From Oscillospiraceae bacterium (GTDB lineage: Bacteria; Bacillota; Clostridia; Oscillospirales; Ruminococcaceae), in NCBI GenBank assembly GCA_022768545.1, contig JALELV010000030.1, positions 1-54,320 on the forward strand: DNA of 54,320 nt. Reading direction: 5' to 3'. The notes beneath the pieces are model-generated. The model saw nothing but the letters and a program-made list of their open reading frames with translations, was not told where the DNA came from and did no database searches. The translations under genes and the position numbers were made by a program. This document shows positions 1 through 9,904 of the stretch, one piece after another. Positions within the stretch are counted from its first letter, which is position 1. Each line of letters starts with the position of its first letter.

Positions 1-31
1 ATGGGGATTTCTGCTGTTTTCCTGTAAAACA

Positions 32-102
32 TGTGGAAAATCTCTGCATCTTTTAAACATTAAGGAATTAAATGTTGAAAACATGGTGGAAAGTGTGGAA
101 AC
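32..102. repeat. Cluster of TGTGGAAAA-like motifs
   Basis: Four related 9-mers lie close together: TGTGGAAAA at 32-40, TGTTGAAAA at 73-81, GGTGGAAAG at 85-93 and TGTGGAAAC at 94-102. They resemble the reverse complement of the DnaA box (TGTGGATAA) with one or more mismatches. None is a perfect box and no replication gene is visible nearby, so this may be chance or a regulator site for the phosphorylase gene downstream. Confidence 0.3.
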
Positions 103-187
103 TCAGAATATTTCACATGGGTAATACAAAGGGTAATAAAACGGGAGCCCGAAAGAAAACGGTTGGATCAAATGAGGGAGGGCAGCC

Positions 188-961
188 ATGAGTCTTCAAA
201 AAAGCGATATCCCAATTTTGGAATACGACAACAGCCCAAAAGCCATTATCATGCCGGACAGAAAGGGGCTCTACGCCTTTCCCCCAAAGGCCGTGTTTCC
301 TTTTTTGGCGGATGAGGTAGAGACCTTTGCAAAGGAAAACCGGTGCGGAAAGATCGGGGAATTTATCAGCGCGACGAAAATCTACCCCATTTACAAAACG
401 CGCTATCAAAGCGAAGAGGTCTGTTTTTGCCAGGCCCCGGTCGGGGCCGCTGCCGCTGTACAGCTGCTGGATTTTTTGATCGGGTACGGCGTCCGGCAGG
501 TCATATCGGCGGGGACCTGCGGCGCCATCTCCGACCTGCGGGAAAATGAATTTATCGTTCCCACAGAGGCGCTGCGGTGCGAAGGGACCTCCTACCATTA
601 CCTTCCGCCATCCAGGACCGTCCGGCTGGACGAGGACGCCGCCGCGGCCATCGAAAGGGCCCTTGCAAAAAATGGGGTTCCCTGCCGGCGCGGCAAAACA
701 TGGACGACGGACGGCTTCTTCAGAGAGACAAAGGATATGGTGCAGTACCGGAAAGCGGAGGGCTTTGACGTTGTGGAGATGGAATGCTCGGCGCTGGCCG
801 CATGCGCGCGGTTCAGAGGGGCGGAGTTCGGTCAGACCCTCTTTACGGCGGATACCTTAGCGAATGTGGAAGCCCATGACGACAGAAACTGGGGGCTTCA
901 GTCCTTTCCGCTGGCGCTGAAGCTCTGCTTTGAGGCTGTTTTGGAAATGCCCTCCCTGTGA
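188..961 (+). CDS. Nucleoside phosphorylase (PNP/UDP family)
   Basis: Protein of 257 residues resembling the purine/uridine phosphorylase family, which cleaves nucleosides with phosphate to free base and ribose-1-phosphate in the cytosol. Family-like features are the central segment reading VISAGTCGAI (about residues 99-108), matching the glycine-rich phosphate/ribose region, and the DVVEMECSAL segment (about 197-206), matching the ME motif that contacts the ribose hydroxyls. The length is normal for the family. The ATG follows GAGGGAGG at 174-181. The gene stands alone; its stop codon forms the loop of a hairpin. The base specificity (uridine, purine or other) cannot be told from the sequence. 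Confidence 0.85.
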   Translation: MSLQKSDIPILEYDNSPKAIIMPDRKGLYAFPPKAVFPFLADEVETFAKENRCGKIGEFISATKIYPIYKTRYQSEEVCFCQAPVGAAAAVQLLDFLIGYGVRQVISAGTCGAISDLRENEFIVPTEALRCEGTSYHYLPPSRTVRLDEDAAAAIERALAKNGVPCRRGKTWTTDGFFRETKDMVQYRKAEGFDVVEMECSALAACARFRGAEFGQTLFTADTLANVEAHDDRNWGLQSFPLALKLCFEAVLEMPSL

Positions 962-973
962 CAGGGAGGGCAT
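947..973 (+). terminator. Hairpin with the stop codon as its loop
   Basis: Perfect 12-bp arms (947-958 and 962-973) flank TGA at 959-961, which is the stop codon of the phosphorylase gene. A short TTT follows, so as an intrinsic terminator it is weak; it may act with the hairpin at 1053-1087. Confidence 0.5.
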
Positions 974-1052
974 TTCGGCGTGCGGCTCCCTCTGTAGCTG
1001 CCCGCCGGAAAAAGCCGGAGGCGAACAGGCGGTTTGGCCTGAAAATAACGGG

Positions 1053-1087
1053 AAAGGCGCCTGTACCGGAGGGGTACAGGCGCCTTT
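1053..1087. terminator. Bidirectional terminator
   Basis: Fifteen-base arms (AAAGGCGCCTGTACC and its complement) flank a 5-base loop. Arms start with AAA and end with TTT, so it can serve the phosphorylase gene on the plus strand and the hppA remnant on the minus strand. Confidence 0.6.
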
Positions 1088-1131
1088 CAAAACAGAAACC
1101 CGGTTGTATCGGCCGGAGGAGGCCTTCAAAA

Positions 1132-1891
1132 TCAGCCAAAGAGGGAAAACGCCACAAACAGGGCGGACATCAGGGAAGATACCACGGTGATCTGCGTGTT
1201 GATGGAAGGACCGGCGGTATCTTTAAAGGGATCTCCCACGGTGTCACCCACCACGGCGGCCTTGTGGGCGTCGCTGCCCTTGCCGCCCTCGTGGCCGGAT
1301 TCGATATATTTTTTGGAATTATCCCACAGCCCGCCGGAATTGGACATGAACAGGGACAGCGAGCTGGCGCCGAAGGAGAAGCCCAGCAGGATGGTGGAAT
1401 CCCCGGTAAGGAGCAGCACCGCCGCGACGCCCAACCAGGGAAAAGCCCACCACCGTAAGGCCCATGATAGAGCCGCCGCGGAACCCGATGAGAAAGGCGG
1501 GCTTGATACCATGGCGGGTGGCCTCCGCTGTGCGGGAGTTGGCGTGGGTGGCCACCAAAATGCCGATCTTACCGGCCACGGCAGACAGGGCCGTGCCCAT
1601 CAGGTAAGCGAGCGCCATGGAAAGATTTTCAGAAAAACGGCCCTTCCAGATGGGCTGGGGAAGAAGGATCAGGATCAAAAGGGCAGCGACCCCCGCAAAG
1701 ACAGCCAGAATTTTATATTCCCGGCGCATAAAGGTGTTGGCGCCGTTTTTGATCAGAGCGGCGACCTCAATAATTTTTGCATTTTGGGTTTTTTGCCTTT
1801 TTACCCAGAGGTAGAGATAGACGGCGAAGGCAAACGTCAGTGCCGCCGCAAGAAAAGAAAGCCCATAAATGAGCGGAAGCTGTGACTCCAT
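1132..1891 (-). pseudogene. hppA: Remnant of hppA, ion-pumping membrane pyrophosphatase
   Basis: The first frame (ATG at 1891-1889) gives an HppA-like amino end: a hydrophobic start, then [20 protein letters not shown] and a GLTVVGFSL segment. The reading then needs a one-base shift near 1437-1441 (GGTTGGG where GTTGGG would keep the frame) to continue into [14 protein letters not shown]. That runs straight into the family's carboxyl end ([36 protein letters not shown]). Intact HppA proteins are roughly 650-700 residues. Only about 250 codons remain, and the pyrophosphate-binding core is absent. So this is an internal deletion plus a frameshift; an active pump is not expected. The gene ends just before the terminator at 1053-1087. 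Confidence 0.8.
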
Positions 1892-1995
1892 AGGAAGAAC
1901 CAACCTTTCCCAAACGTAAAATAGTGGGAATAAGGAAGGGGAAGTCCGTGCGTAGCATTCCAAGGTCAAGTGCTTCCTGTAACATGTCCGCGGCA

Positions 1996-2150
1996 CAAAA
2001 AAAGACAGAACTTCAAATGGGAAGTTCTGTCTGATGCTTTTAGGGAAGCAGAGCCCATAAAGCCGCGGGGCGCCCCGCGCTTCATACGCTACCGGGAATA
2101 AATAGAACACCCACGGCATTCTATGACAGACTCCACCACTTATTCCGGCA
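1996..2150 (-). ncRNA. Candidate structured RNA or leader upstream of hppA remnant
   Basis: A minus-strand promoter (see 2157-2185) would start a transcript near 2150. The RNA ends with the hairpin AGACAGAACTTC (2032-2021) / GAAGTTCTGTCT (2014-2003) followed by a run of U, an intrinsic terminator. Upstream it can form a bulged stem CCGGAAUAA/UUAUUCCCGG, a nested AUAGAAU/GUUCUAU hairpin and a strong GC-rich hairpin around 2060-2090. The segment GGAGUCUGUC (2134-2125) can pair with GACAGAACUUCC of the terminator's 5' arm, giving an alternative, terminator-breaking fold. A 6S-like regulatory RNA and a riboswitch-type leader were both considered; I cannot match it to a known family. Confidence 0.5.
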
Positions 2151-2156
2151 CAATAT

Positions 2157-2185
2157 ATTATATGCAAAAAAATCGCAACTGTAAA
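2157..2185 (-). promoter_or_regulatory. Sigma-A promoter of the structured RNA
   Basis: On the minus strand TTTACA (2185-2180), a 17-base spacer and a perfect TATAAT (2162-2157). It lies about 120 bases upstream of the RNA's terminator. Confidence 0.7.
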
Positions 2186-2270
2186 GAGGGCATGTTATAC
2201 AAACTAAAGCGCAAAAAATCTCCAAACGGCACCGTTTTTTTGAGTATTCACAAAATTCTCTCTTTAAGCA

Positions 2271-2795
2271 CTACAGCGGCAGATCCGGGCCTTTGATGGG
2301 GGTACAGGAAACGGTAAAGACGATATCGCCGTCGTGGTTGAGATACTCCGTGACCGACACGCGGGAGAGATGGCGGCTGTTCTGCAGGGCAAAACAAAAG
2401 CGGCTGCGGGCCTCCGGGCCGGAAGCGGTACAGTGGATCTGAAGGGACTTTGCCTCCACCGTAAAGCCGCTCACCCGCAGCTCATCCTCCGGGGGAAGGG
2501 CCTGGAGGACCTCCCACAGGCTCTGCCAGTGAAACTGCGGGATAAACTCAAAGTCGATGGCAGCCTGCAGAAAAGCCACGCCGAACTTCCAAAGGGCGGT
2601 ATAGGTGTGCTTTTGCAGCAGGGTGTGGTTGGCGCTCTCCAGCGCCACGTCGGTGCTGTTGATGATCTGAAGCACGGCGGGCTCCCTGCCGTGGGAGGTA
2701 CTCTGCATGGCAAGCAGGGTGCCGCTGGCAAGGATGCAGAAGATGAGCAGAAAAGGGAAGAAAACGGAGCCTGCGCGGGACAGGGCTTTTTTCAC
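2271..2795 (-). CDS. Membrane-anchored protein with PilN-like domain
   Basis: A 174-residue protein starting at GTG 2795, nine bases after AAGGAGG. It has one membrane segment at about residues 10-31. The outer part ends in a pattern like the PilN/fimbrial-assembly fold: a helix, then LPPEDELRVSGFTVEAKSL, then a strand and a helix with SRHLSRVSVTEY. This resemblance is inferred from pattern only. It begins 31 bases after rsmE stops and so is probably the last gene of the hrcA operon transcript. No other pilus genes are in the window. Function unknown. Confidence 0.6.
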   Translation of the reverse strand: MKKALSRAGSVFFPFLLIFCILASGTLLAMQSTSHGREPAVLQIINSTDVALESANHTLLQKHTYTALWKFGVAFLQAAIDFEFIPQFHWQSLWEVLQALPPEDELRVSGFTVEAKSLQIHCTASGPEARSRFCFALQNSRHLSRVSVTEYLNHDGDIVFTVSCTPIKGPDLPL

Positions 2796-2826
2796 AGCGG
2801 AGCCTCCTTTCGCCCAGGGCGTTTTT

Positions 2827-3549
2827 TTACAGGTTGCCTGTGGCATACAAAATGGCGGAGAGGGCGCACAGCGGCGCGGTTTCACAGCGCAGGATGCGTG
2901 GGCCCAGGGTGGCGGCGCGCAACCCGGCCTCCCGGGCAAGGGAAACCTCCTCCGGGTCAAAGCCCCCTTCCGCGCCCACAAAAAGGCCGATGGTGGGCAC
3001 AGGCTCCTTCAGCAGGCGGCACAGGGCCTCCCCTCCGCCTTCGTAAAAGAGGAGAGAGAGGGGAAGGGCAGCGAGCTCCTCCACCGCCGCTTCGAAGGAG
3101 AGCAGCGGCGCCACCCGGGGGATACGCCCCCGGCCGGACTGCTTGGCGGCCTCCTCGGCGATCTTCTGGTAGCGCTGGAGCTTTTTTTCCATGGAGCGGA
3201 TGTCCGGGCGGGAGACGCAGCGTCGGGTCATGACGGGAGTGATCTCCCGGACGCCCAGCTCCACCGCCTTTTGGATGATGGTCTCCATCTTATCCCCCTT
3301 GGGCAGGGCCTGGTAGAGCCGCAGCTCCACTGAGGGCTCCGCCCGGGAGGGGCCGCTCTGCTGTACCGCCGCGGTGACGGAATCCCGGTCCATGGCGGTG
3401 ATGACACACTGATATTCTGTGCCGTCCGGCCCGCAGAAGGTGACCGGGTCCCCCACCGCCATGCGCAGGGAAAACCCGATGTGCCGGGCGTCCTCCCCGG
3501 TGACCGTCACGGTGCCGCCGGGGGAGAAGGGAAGGAAGAAACGGGGCAT
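2827..3549 (-). CDS. rsmE: 16S rRNA (uracil-1498-N3)-methyltransferase
   Basis: A 240-residue protein of the SPOUT methyltransferase superfamily that methylates U1498 of 16S rRNA with S-adenosylmethionine. The carboxyl half carries the family signatures GAEGGFDPEEV and LGPRILRCETA, which form the trefoil-knot cofactor site. The amino end (MPRFFLPFSPGGTVTVTGEDARHIGFSLRM split over two strands) matches the PUA-like RNA-binding domain. Start ATG 3549 follows GGAGTTTTGTC. It sits 22 bases downstream of prmA, the usual neighbour in Firmicutes, and is co-transcribed with it. Confidence 0.93.
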   Translation of the reverse strand: MPRFFLPFSPGGTVTVTGEDARHIGFSLRMAVGDPVTFCGPDGTEYQCVITAMDRDSVTAAVQQSGPSRAEPSVELRLYQALPKGDKMETIIQKAVELGVREITPVMTRRCVSRPDIRSMEKKLQRYQKIAEEAAKQSGRGRIPRVAPLLSFEAAVEELAALPLSLLFYEGGGEALCRLLKEPVPTIGLFVGAEGGFDPEEVSLAREAGLRAATLGPRILRCETAPLCALSAILYATGNL

Positions 3550-3571
3550 GACAAAACTCCTTTCCGCAGGG

Positions 3572-4522
3572 TCACCGCGCCGGGCGGCACAGCAGGGCCG
3601 CCCAGCCGCCGGAGATCTTCTTTTCCGCAATGGAAAGGCCGGCGGCCTCGATGGCGGAGGCTACTTCGTCCGCCCGTTCGTCAATAATGCCGGAGGCCAG
3701 AAAGACCCCGTCCGGCTTTAAGAAGCGGGGGATATCCGGGGCGAGACGCTTGATGACGTCGGCCACGATGTTGGCGCAGATGACGTCGTAGCTGCCGGAG
3801 ACCTTATCGGTCAGGTCTCCGCAGAGGAAGGAGACCTTTTCCTCCACGCCGTTGAGGGCGGCGTTTTCCCCGGCGATCTTCACCGCCAGCTCGTCGATGT
3901 CCACTCCCACGGCGGAGGAGGCGCCCAGCAGCAGGGAGGCCACAGCCAGGATGCCGCTGCCGCAGCCCACATCCAGCACGGTGCAGCCCGGCTTTACCGC
4001 CTGCTCCAGCAGGGCAAGGCAGAGGCGGGTGGTGTCGTGGGTGCCGGTGCCGAAGGCCATGCCGGGGTCCAGGGTGAGCACCACATCCTCCGGCGCGGGG
4101 GCGTATTCCTCCCAGGAGGGCACGACCACAAGGCGTTCCCCTACCCGGGTGGGCTTGTAGTACTGCTTCCAGTTGTTTTCCCAGTCCTCCTCCCGCAGGT
4201 TGCCGCAGAGGATCTCCAGCCGCCCAAAAGCGCCGGCGGTGTCTTCCTTCCGCAGGCGGGCGATGGAAGCGCGGATCTCCCGCAGCATCTCCGCCCCCTG
4301 GGCGTTCTCCGGCAGGTAGCCTTTGACGCAGGTCTCGCAGTCCTTCAGCCGCATCAGGGATTCCTCCACGTAGTCCCAGTGGACGGTGGTATTCTCCAAA
4401 AACTCGTTAAAATCGTTGGCGTCCTCTACCACATAGCCGGAAAGGCCTGCGGTGAGCAGGATGCCGGCCACCGGGTCGATGCCGGCGGTGGTGGTGTAAA
4501 CGGAGAGCTCGGTCCAGTTCAT
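3572..4522 (-). CDS. prmA: Ribosomal protein L11 methyltransferase
   Basis: A 316-residue class I methyltransferase that methylates ribosomal protein L11. The amino-terminal substrate-recognition domain is followed by the Rossmann domain with VLDVGCGSGILAVA (motif I) and ANIVADVI, the PrmA-type motif IV. The GTGTHDTTRLCL segment preceding motif I is also typical. Start ATG follows CAGGAGG with a spacing of six. It lies downstream of dnaJ but is separated from it by a terminator and has its own promoter, so its expression can be independent of heat shock. Confidence 0.93.
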   Translation of the reverse strand: MNWTELSVYTTTAGIDPVAGILLTAGLSGYVVEDANDFNEFLENTTVHWDYVEESLMRLKDCETCVKGYLPENAQGAEMLREIRASIARLRKEDTAGAFGRLEILCGNLREEDWENNWKQYYKPTRVGERLVVVPSWEEYAPAPEDVVLTLDPGMAFGTGTHDTTRLCLALLEQAVKPGCTVLDVGCGSGILAVASLLLGASSAVGVDIDELAVKIAGENAALNGVEEKVSFLCGDLTDKVSGSYDVICANIVADVIKRLAPDIPRFLKPDGVFLASGIIDERADEVASAIEAAGLSIAEKKISGGWAALLCRPAR

Positions 4523-4574
4523 GGCTGTCCTCCTGTTCTCATTTTCCGCCCGGATATGGACGGGTTCTATTCAT

Positions 4575-4602
4575 ATTATAAACGGAAAATAAAACAAAAC
4601 AA
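4575..4602 (-). promoter_or_regulatory. Probable promoter of prmA-rsmE
   Basis: On the minus strand TTGTTT (about 4602-4597), 16 bases, then TATAAT (4580-4575). The -35 region lies within the T-rich tail of the dnaJ terminator, so termination and re-initiation are packed together. Confidence 0.5.
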
Positions 4603-4631
4603 CCCCCAGGCGCCGGATGGGCGCCCAGGGG
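4590..4631 (-). terminator. Terminator after dnaJ
   Basis: Read on the minus strand, 4631-4620 pairs with 4614-4603 in a 12-bp stem including two G-U pairs, followed by TTGTTTTGTTTT. The wobble pairs form only in the minus-strand transcript, fixing its direction. Confidence 0.7.
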
Positions 4632-4697
4632 CTGCCGAAGAGGAAATGGGGAATGGAAGCGCCCTCCTGGGGCGGGGGAAGGAAAGCCGCGGGAAGA

Positions 4698-5861
4698 TCA
4701 CTTATCCTCGCCGCTGATGGCGTCCTTCAGCTTATCGAAAAAACTTTTGCGCTTTTCGTAATTTTTTTCGCTTGTGGCGGCTTCAAAGTCCCGCAGGGCC
4801 TGCTTTTGCCGCCGGTCGAGGTTTTTGGGGACTTCCAGCACTACGGTGACGTACTGGTCTCCCCGGCCGCGTCCGTTTACATAGGGAATGCCCTTGTTGC
4901 GCAGGCGGAACACGGTTCCGGGCTGAGTACCCTCCGGCACGGTGTACTTTACCTTTCCGTCGATGGTGGGGACCACCACCTCGTCGCCGAGGGCGGCCTG
5001 CACAAAGGTGAGGGGAACCTCGCACAGGATGTTGAAGCCGTCGCGTTCAAAGAGCGGGTCCGGCCGCACCGAAACGGTGACATTGAGGTTCCCGGAAGGG
5101 CCGGAGTTTATGCCGTGGTCGCCCTCCCCGGGAATGGTGAAGGTCTGGCGGTCGTCGATGCCGGCGGGGATATCCACCGTCTTTTTGCGGGTGTAGCGCA
5201 GCCTGCCCATGCCGTTGCAGGAGGTGCAGGGGGTCTTGATGACCTTGCCCTTGCCGCCGCAGCGCTGGCAGGCGCGGGTGGTCTGGATGACGCCGAAGGG
5301 GGTGCGCTGCTGTACCCGCACCTGTCCGGTGCCGTGGCAGTCCGGGCAGGTCTCCGGAGAGGTGCCCGCCGCCGCGCCGGTGCCGCCGCAGGTGTCACAG
5401 CGTTCCAGGCGCTGAAAGGTGATCTCCTTCTGGCAGCCTTTGGCAGCCTCCATAAAGGAGATGGTCAGGTTGATGTTCACGTCGTTGCCGCGGATGGGGC
5501 CATTGGGGTTCCGGGCGCGGGTGCCGCCGCCAAAACCGCCGAAACCGCCGCCAAAGAAGGAATCAAAGATATCGCCCATATCGAATCCCTCAAAGCCGGC
5601 GCCCCCGGGCCCGCCGCCGGCCCCGTAGGAGGGGTCTACCCCCGCGTGGCCGAACTGGTCATACCGGGCTCGCTTGGCGCTGTCGGAGAGGACCTCATAG
5701 GCTTCATTTACCTCTTTAAACTTGGCCTCCGCTTCCTGGTCACCGGGGTTAAGGTCCGGATGATACTGCTTTGCCAGCTTGCGGTAAGCCTTTTTCAGCT
5801 CGTCGTCGGAGCATCCCTTCTGGACGCCCAGAACTTCGTAATAATCTCTTTTATCAGGCAA
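4698..5861 (-). CDS. dnaJ: Chaperone DnaJ (Hsp40)
   Basis: A 387-residue type I J-protein that delivers clients to DnaK and stimulates its ATPase. It has the J domain with HPD (in YHPDLNPGD, about residues 33-35), a Gly/Phe-rich linker (about 78-115), and four CXXCXGXG zinc repeats ([32 protein letters not shown]), then the two-part client-binding region. The start is TTG at 5861, since an in-frame TGA lies four codons upstream and no ATG is available; AGGGTAGGGTGA provides the ribosome site. It is the fourth gene of the CIRCE-controlled operon. Confidence 0.97.
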   Translation of the reverse strand: MPDKRDYYEVLGVQKGCSDDELKKAYRKLAKQYHPDLNPGDQEAEAKFKEVNEAYEVLSDSAKRARYDQFGHAGVDPSYGAGGGPGGAGFEGFDMGDIFDSFFGGGFGGFGGGTRARNPNGPIRGNDVNINLTISFMEAAKGCQKEITFQRLERCDTCGGTGAAAGTSPETCPDCHGTGQVRVQQRTPFGVIQTTRACQRCGGKGKVIKTPCTSCNGMGRLRYTRKKTVDIPAGIDDRQTFTIPGEGDHGINSGPSGNLNVTVSVRPDPLFERDGFNILCEVPLTFVQAALGDEVVVPTIDGKVKYTVPEGTQPGTVFRLRNKGIPYVNGRGRGDQYVTVVLEVPKNLDRRQKQALRDFEAATSEKNYEKRKSFFDKLKDAISGEDK

Positions 5862-5963
5862 TGTGGATCACCCTACCCTTAGAATTGATGTCGTGCGCGG
5901 CCGCTGCATACACGGTAAAAGCGCCGGATGGGACCGCCGGAAAACTCCTGTCAGCCCGCAAGA

Positions 5964-5989
5964 GCGGGAGGCGGAGACCCGCCTCCCGC
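5964..5989 (-). other. Stable hairpin between dnaK and dnaJ
   Basis: Eleven-base GC-rich arms with a 4-base loop lie in the 150-base dnaK-dnaJ gap. There is no T-tract, so it is more likely an mRNA stability or processing element, which would help set a higher DnaK than DnaJ level, than a terminator. Confidence 0.45.
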
Positions 5990-6011
5990 CGATGGGAGCC
6001 TGAGTTAAAAT

Positions 6012-7913
<1,902 letters not shown>

Positions 7914-7943
7914 TCATATAAAAGCGCCTTCGCGCGGGAAAAC

Positions 7944-8501
7944 TCAGTTTGCCACCTTTACCATAGCGTGGCGGATCACCCGGTCCCCCAGGCGGTAGCC
8001 CTTCTGAAAGACTTCCGCAATAATGTTTTCCTTCAGGGAGTCATCCTCCACGTGCATCACTGCGTTGTGCAGGTTGGGGTCAAAAACCTCGCCCTCGCTG
8101 GGGATCTCCTCCACCCCCACGGAGGTGAGCGCTGCGACGAGGGAGTGAAAGATCATCTCCACGCCTTTTTTAAAGTCCGGGTCCTGGCACGGGGCGGCGA
8201 GTGCCCGCTCGAAGTTGTCGAGCACCGGCAGGATCTTTGCGGCTACGTCGCACTTGGCCTCGGGGTAGATGGTCTCCTTTTCCTTTGCGGAGCGCTTGCG
8301 GTAGTTGTCGTACTCCGCCAGGGTGCGCAGCAGCTTGTCGTTGGCGCTGTCCAGCTGTTTCTGCAGCTGTTCCAGCTCTTCCCCGATGTTTTCTGCGGCA
8401 GAGTCCTCCGCGGGCGCTTCCCGGGTCTCGGCGGCTTCCTGTGCGGGAGCGGTGTTTTCAGCCGGGGTATCCGCGGCGGTTTTTTTCTTTTTCTCTGACA
8501 A
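7944..8501 (-). CDS. grpE: Nucleotide exchange factor GrpE
   Basis: A 185-residue GrpE that releases ADP from DnaK. It has a disordered, acidic Ala/Glu/Pro-rich amino end (about residues 1-40), a long coiled coil (LEQLQKQLDSANDKLLRTLAEYDNYRKR region) and the beta domain ending in YRLGDRVIRHAMVKVAN, which matches the family signature. The start is TTG 8501 after GAAAGGGG; no ATG precedes the coiled coil in frame. It lies 71 bases downstream of hrcA. Confidence 0.96.
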   Translation of the reverse strand: MSEKKKKTAADTPAENTAPAQEAAETREAPAEDSAAENIGEELEQLQKQLDSANDKLLRTLAEYDNYRKRSAKEKETIYPEAKCDVAAKILPVLDNFERALAAPCQDPDFKKGVEMIFHSLVAALTSVGVEEIPSEGEVFDPNLHNAVMHVEDDSLKENIIAEVFQKGYRLGDRVIRHAMVKVAN

Positions 8502-8572
8502 TTTAAGTACCCCTTTCCAAGATGCGGCCCAGGGCCGCTGTTTTTGTCGTCTCCATCAGAAGGAGCAAAGAT

Positions 8573-9607
8573 CTATTCCTTATCCTGCTCCATGGTGTCG
8601 GTCAGCAGGCTGCCCAGAGTCTGGGCGAAATATTCCAGGTGGGGGATGAGGCGGGAATAATCCAGCCGCACCGGGCCGATGACGCCGATGGCGCCGCAGA
8701 CATCCTGCCCCACGTTGTATTTTGCCACCACCACGGCGGTGTTGGAGAGCTCCGACTGGGCGTTCTCCTTGCCGATGGTGACGGTGACGGTCTGCCCGTC
8801 GGGCCCTGCGAGGCCGCTTAAGGTGTCCCGCTTTTCCAAAAGGGTGAGCAGGTCGTGAGCCACGTCGGAAAATTCCTTGTAAGCCAGCAGATTGGTGTTG
8901 CCGCCTACATAATATTGCCCGTCGTAGATTTGTTTACACAGCTCAAAGATCCCGGCCAGCAGCGGGGTGAACACCCGGGAGTACTCCCCCAGGGCCACCG
9001 CCACGGAGCCGATATACCCCAGGGAGATCTCCCGGAGGGAGCGCCCTGCAAAACGGTCGTTGGCAAATTTGGAGAAAAACTCCAGCACCTCCGGTGTGAG
9101 GGTGATATCCACCCGGCAGACCTTGCTCCGGATCACGCCGTTGGCCGCAATCACCAGAAGCATCACGGTCCTGGGTGCCACGGGGATAACATCCACCCGG
9201 CGGACGGTGATGTGCTGGGGAGTGGAGGTGGCGGAGATGGTGGCACAGCCGGTAAAATCGGCCAGGGCCTGGGCCGCATCCTCCAAAAGACGGTCCGGAT
9301 CGGGGTTTTTTACATTAAAGAGCGCGTCGATCTCATCCTTTTCCGCCTCGGTGAGGGGGCTGCAGCACAGCAGCTGGTTGAGATACACCCGAAACCCCAG
9401 ATGGGAGGGGATGCGCCCGGCGGAGGTGTAGGGCTGCTCTAAAAGCCCTAAGTCAAACAGCACCGCCATCTCGTTGCGGATGGTGGCGGGGGAGACCTGA
9501 AAGCTGAGCAGCTGAGCCACCCGCTTGGAGCCCACCGGCTCGCCGGTGCGGATATACTCTTCGACAATGGCTGATAAGATCTGGAGTTTTCGGGTTCCGA
9601 TATCCAC
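8573..9607 (-). CDS. hrcA: Heat-inducible transcription repressor HrcA
   Basis: A 344-residue repressor that binds CIRCE DNA and loses activity under heat stress when GroEL is occupied. The winged-helix amino domain (about residues 1-75) contains EPVGSKRVAQ and SPATIRNEMAVLFDLGLL, the typical HrcA recognition region. The rest is the GAF-like dimer domain. The start is GTG 9607 with GAGGTGA upstream. A CIRCE element lies 24 bases upstream, so the operon is self-controlled. Confidence 0.97.
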   Translation of the reverse strand: MDIGTRKLQILSAIVEEYIRTGEPVGSKRVAQLLSFQVSPATIRNEMAVLFDLGLLEQPYTSAGRIPSHLGFRVYLNQLLCCSPLTEAEKDEIDALFNVKNPDPDRLLEDAAQALADFTGCATISATSTPQHITVRRVDVIPVAPRTVMLLVIAANGVIRSKVCRVDITLTPEVLEFFSKFANDRFAGRSLREISLGYIGSVAVALGEYSRVFTPLLAGIFELCKQIYDGQYYVGGNTNLLAYKEFSDVAHDLLTLLEKRDTLSGLAGPDGQTVTVTIGKENAQSELSNTAVVVAKYNVGQDVCGAIGVIGPVRLDYSRLIPHLEYFAQTLGSLLTDTMEQDKE

Positions 9608-9631
9608 AGCCAGTCACCTCGTTTTATCGTT

Positions 9632-9658
9632 TTAGCACTCATACTTCCTGAGTGCTAA
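9632..9658. promoter_or_regulatory. CIRCE operator for HrcA
   Basis: Perfect CIRCE: TTAGCACTC (9632-9640), nine bases, GAGTGCTAA (9650-9658). It sits just downstream of the -10 hexamer of the hrcA promoter, so bound HrcA would block transcription. An extra TTTAGCAC half-like site is present at 9665-9672. Confidence 0.97.
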
Positions 9659-9662
9659 ACAC

Positions 9663-9691
9663 AATTTAGCACGAATCCAAAACACTGTCAA
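9663..9691 (-). promoter_or_regulatory. Promoter of the hrcA-grpE-dnaK-dnaJ operon
   Basis: On the minus strand a consensus TTGACA (9691-9686), 17 bases and TAAATT (9668-9663). The vegetative-type promoter combined with CIRCE is class I heat-shock control. Confidence 0.85.
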
Positions 9692-9796
9692 TAGGCTTCA
9701 TAGTTTATTTACAAAATTTTCTTGAGAAAGCCGCAATCGGGCGGACAGACAAAAGGAAAACCTTTGATACAAGAGGGCAAACATTGTGCTTTTTCG

Positions 9797-9825
9797 TTTA
9801 CAAGCGGGCGGTTGTGTGATAGGAT
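9797..9825 (+). promoter_or_regulatory. Probable promoter of the sugar kinase gene
   Basis: TTTACA (9797-9802), 17 bases and TAGGAT (9820-9825), ending 79 bases before the kinase start codon. Confidence 0.5.
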
Positions 9826-9904
9826 ATCTTTAAAAGAGGCCCTTGCTTTTTTCTCTGCAGAGGGCCCCGAACGATGAAAAAACAAATGACGATGAGGTGG
9901 ATTT

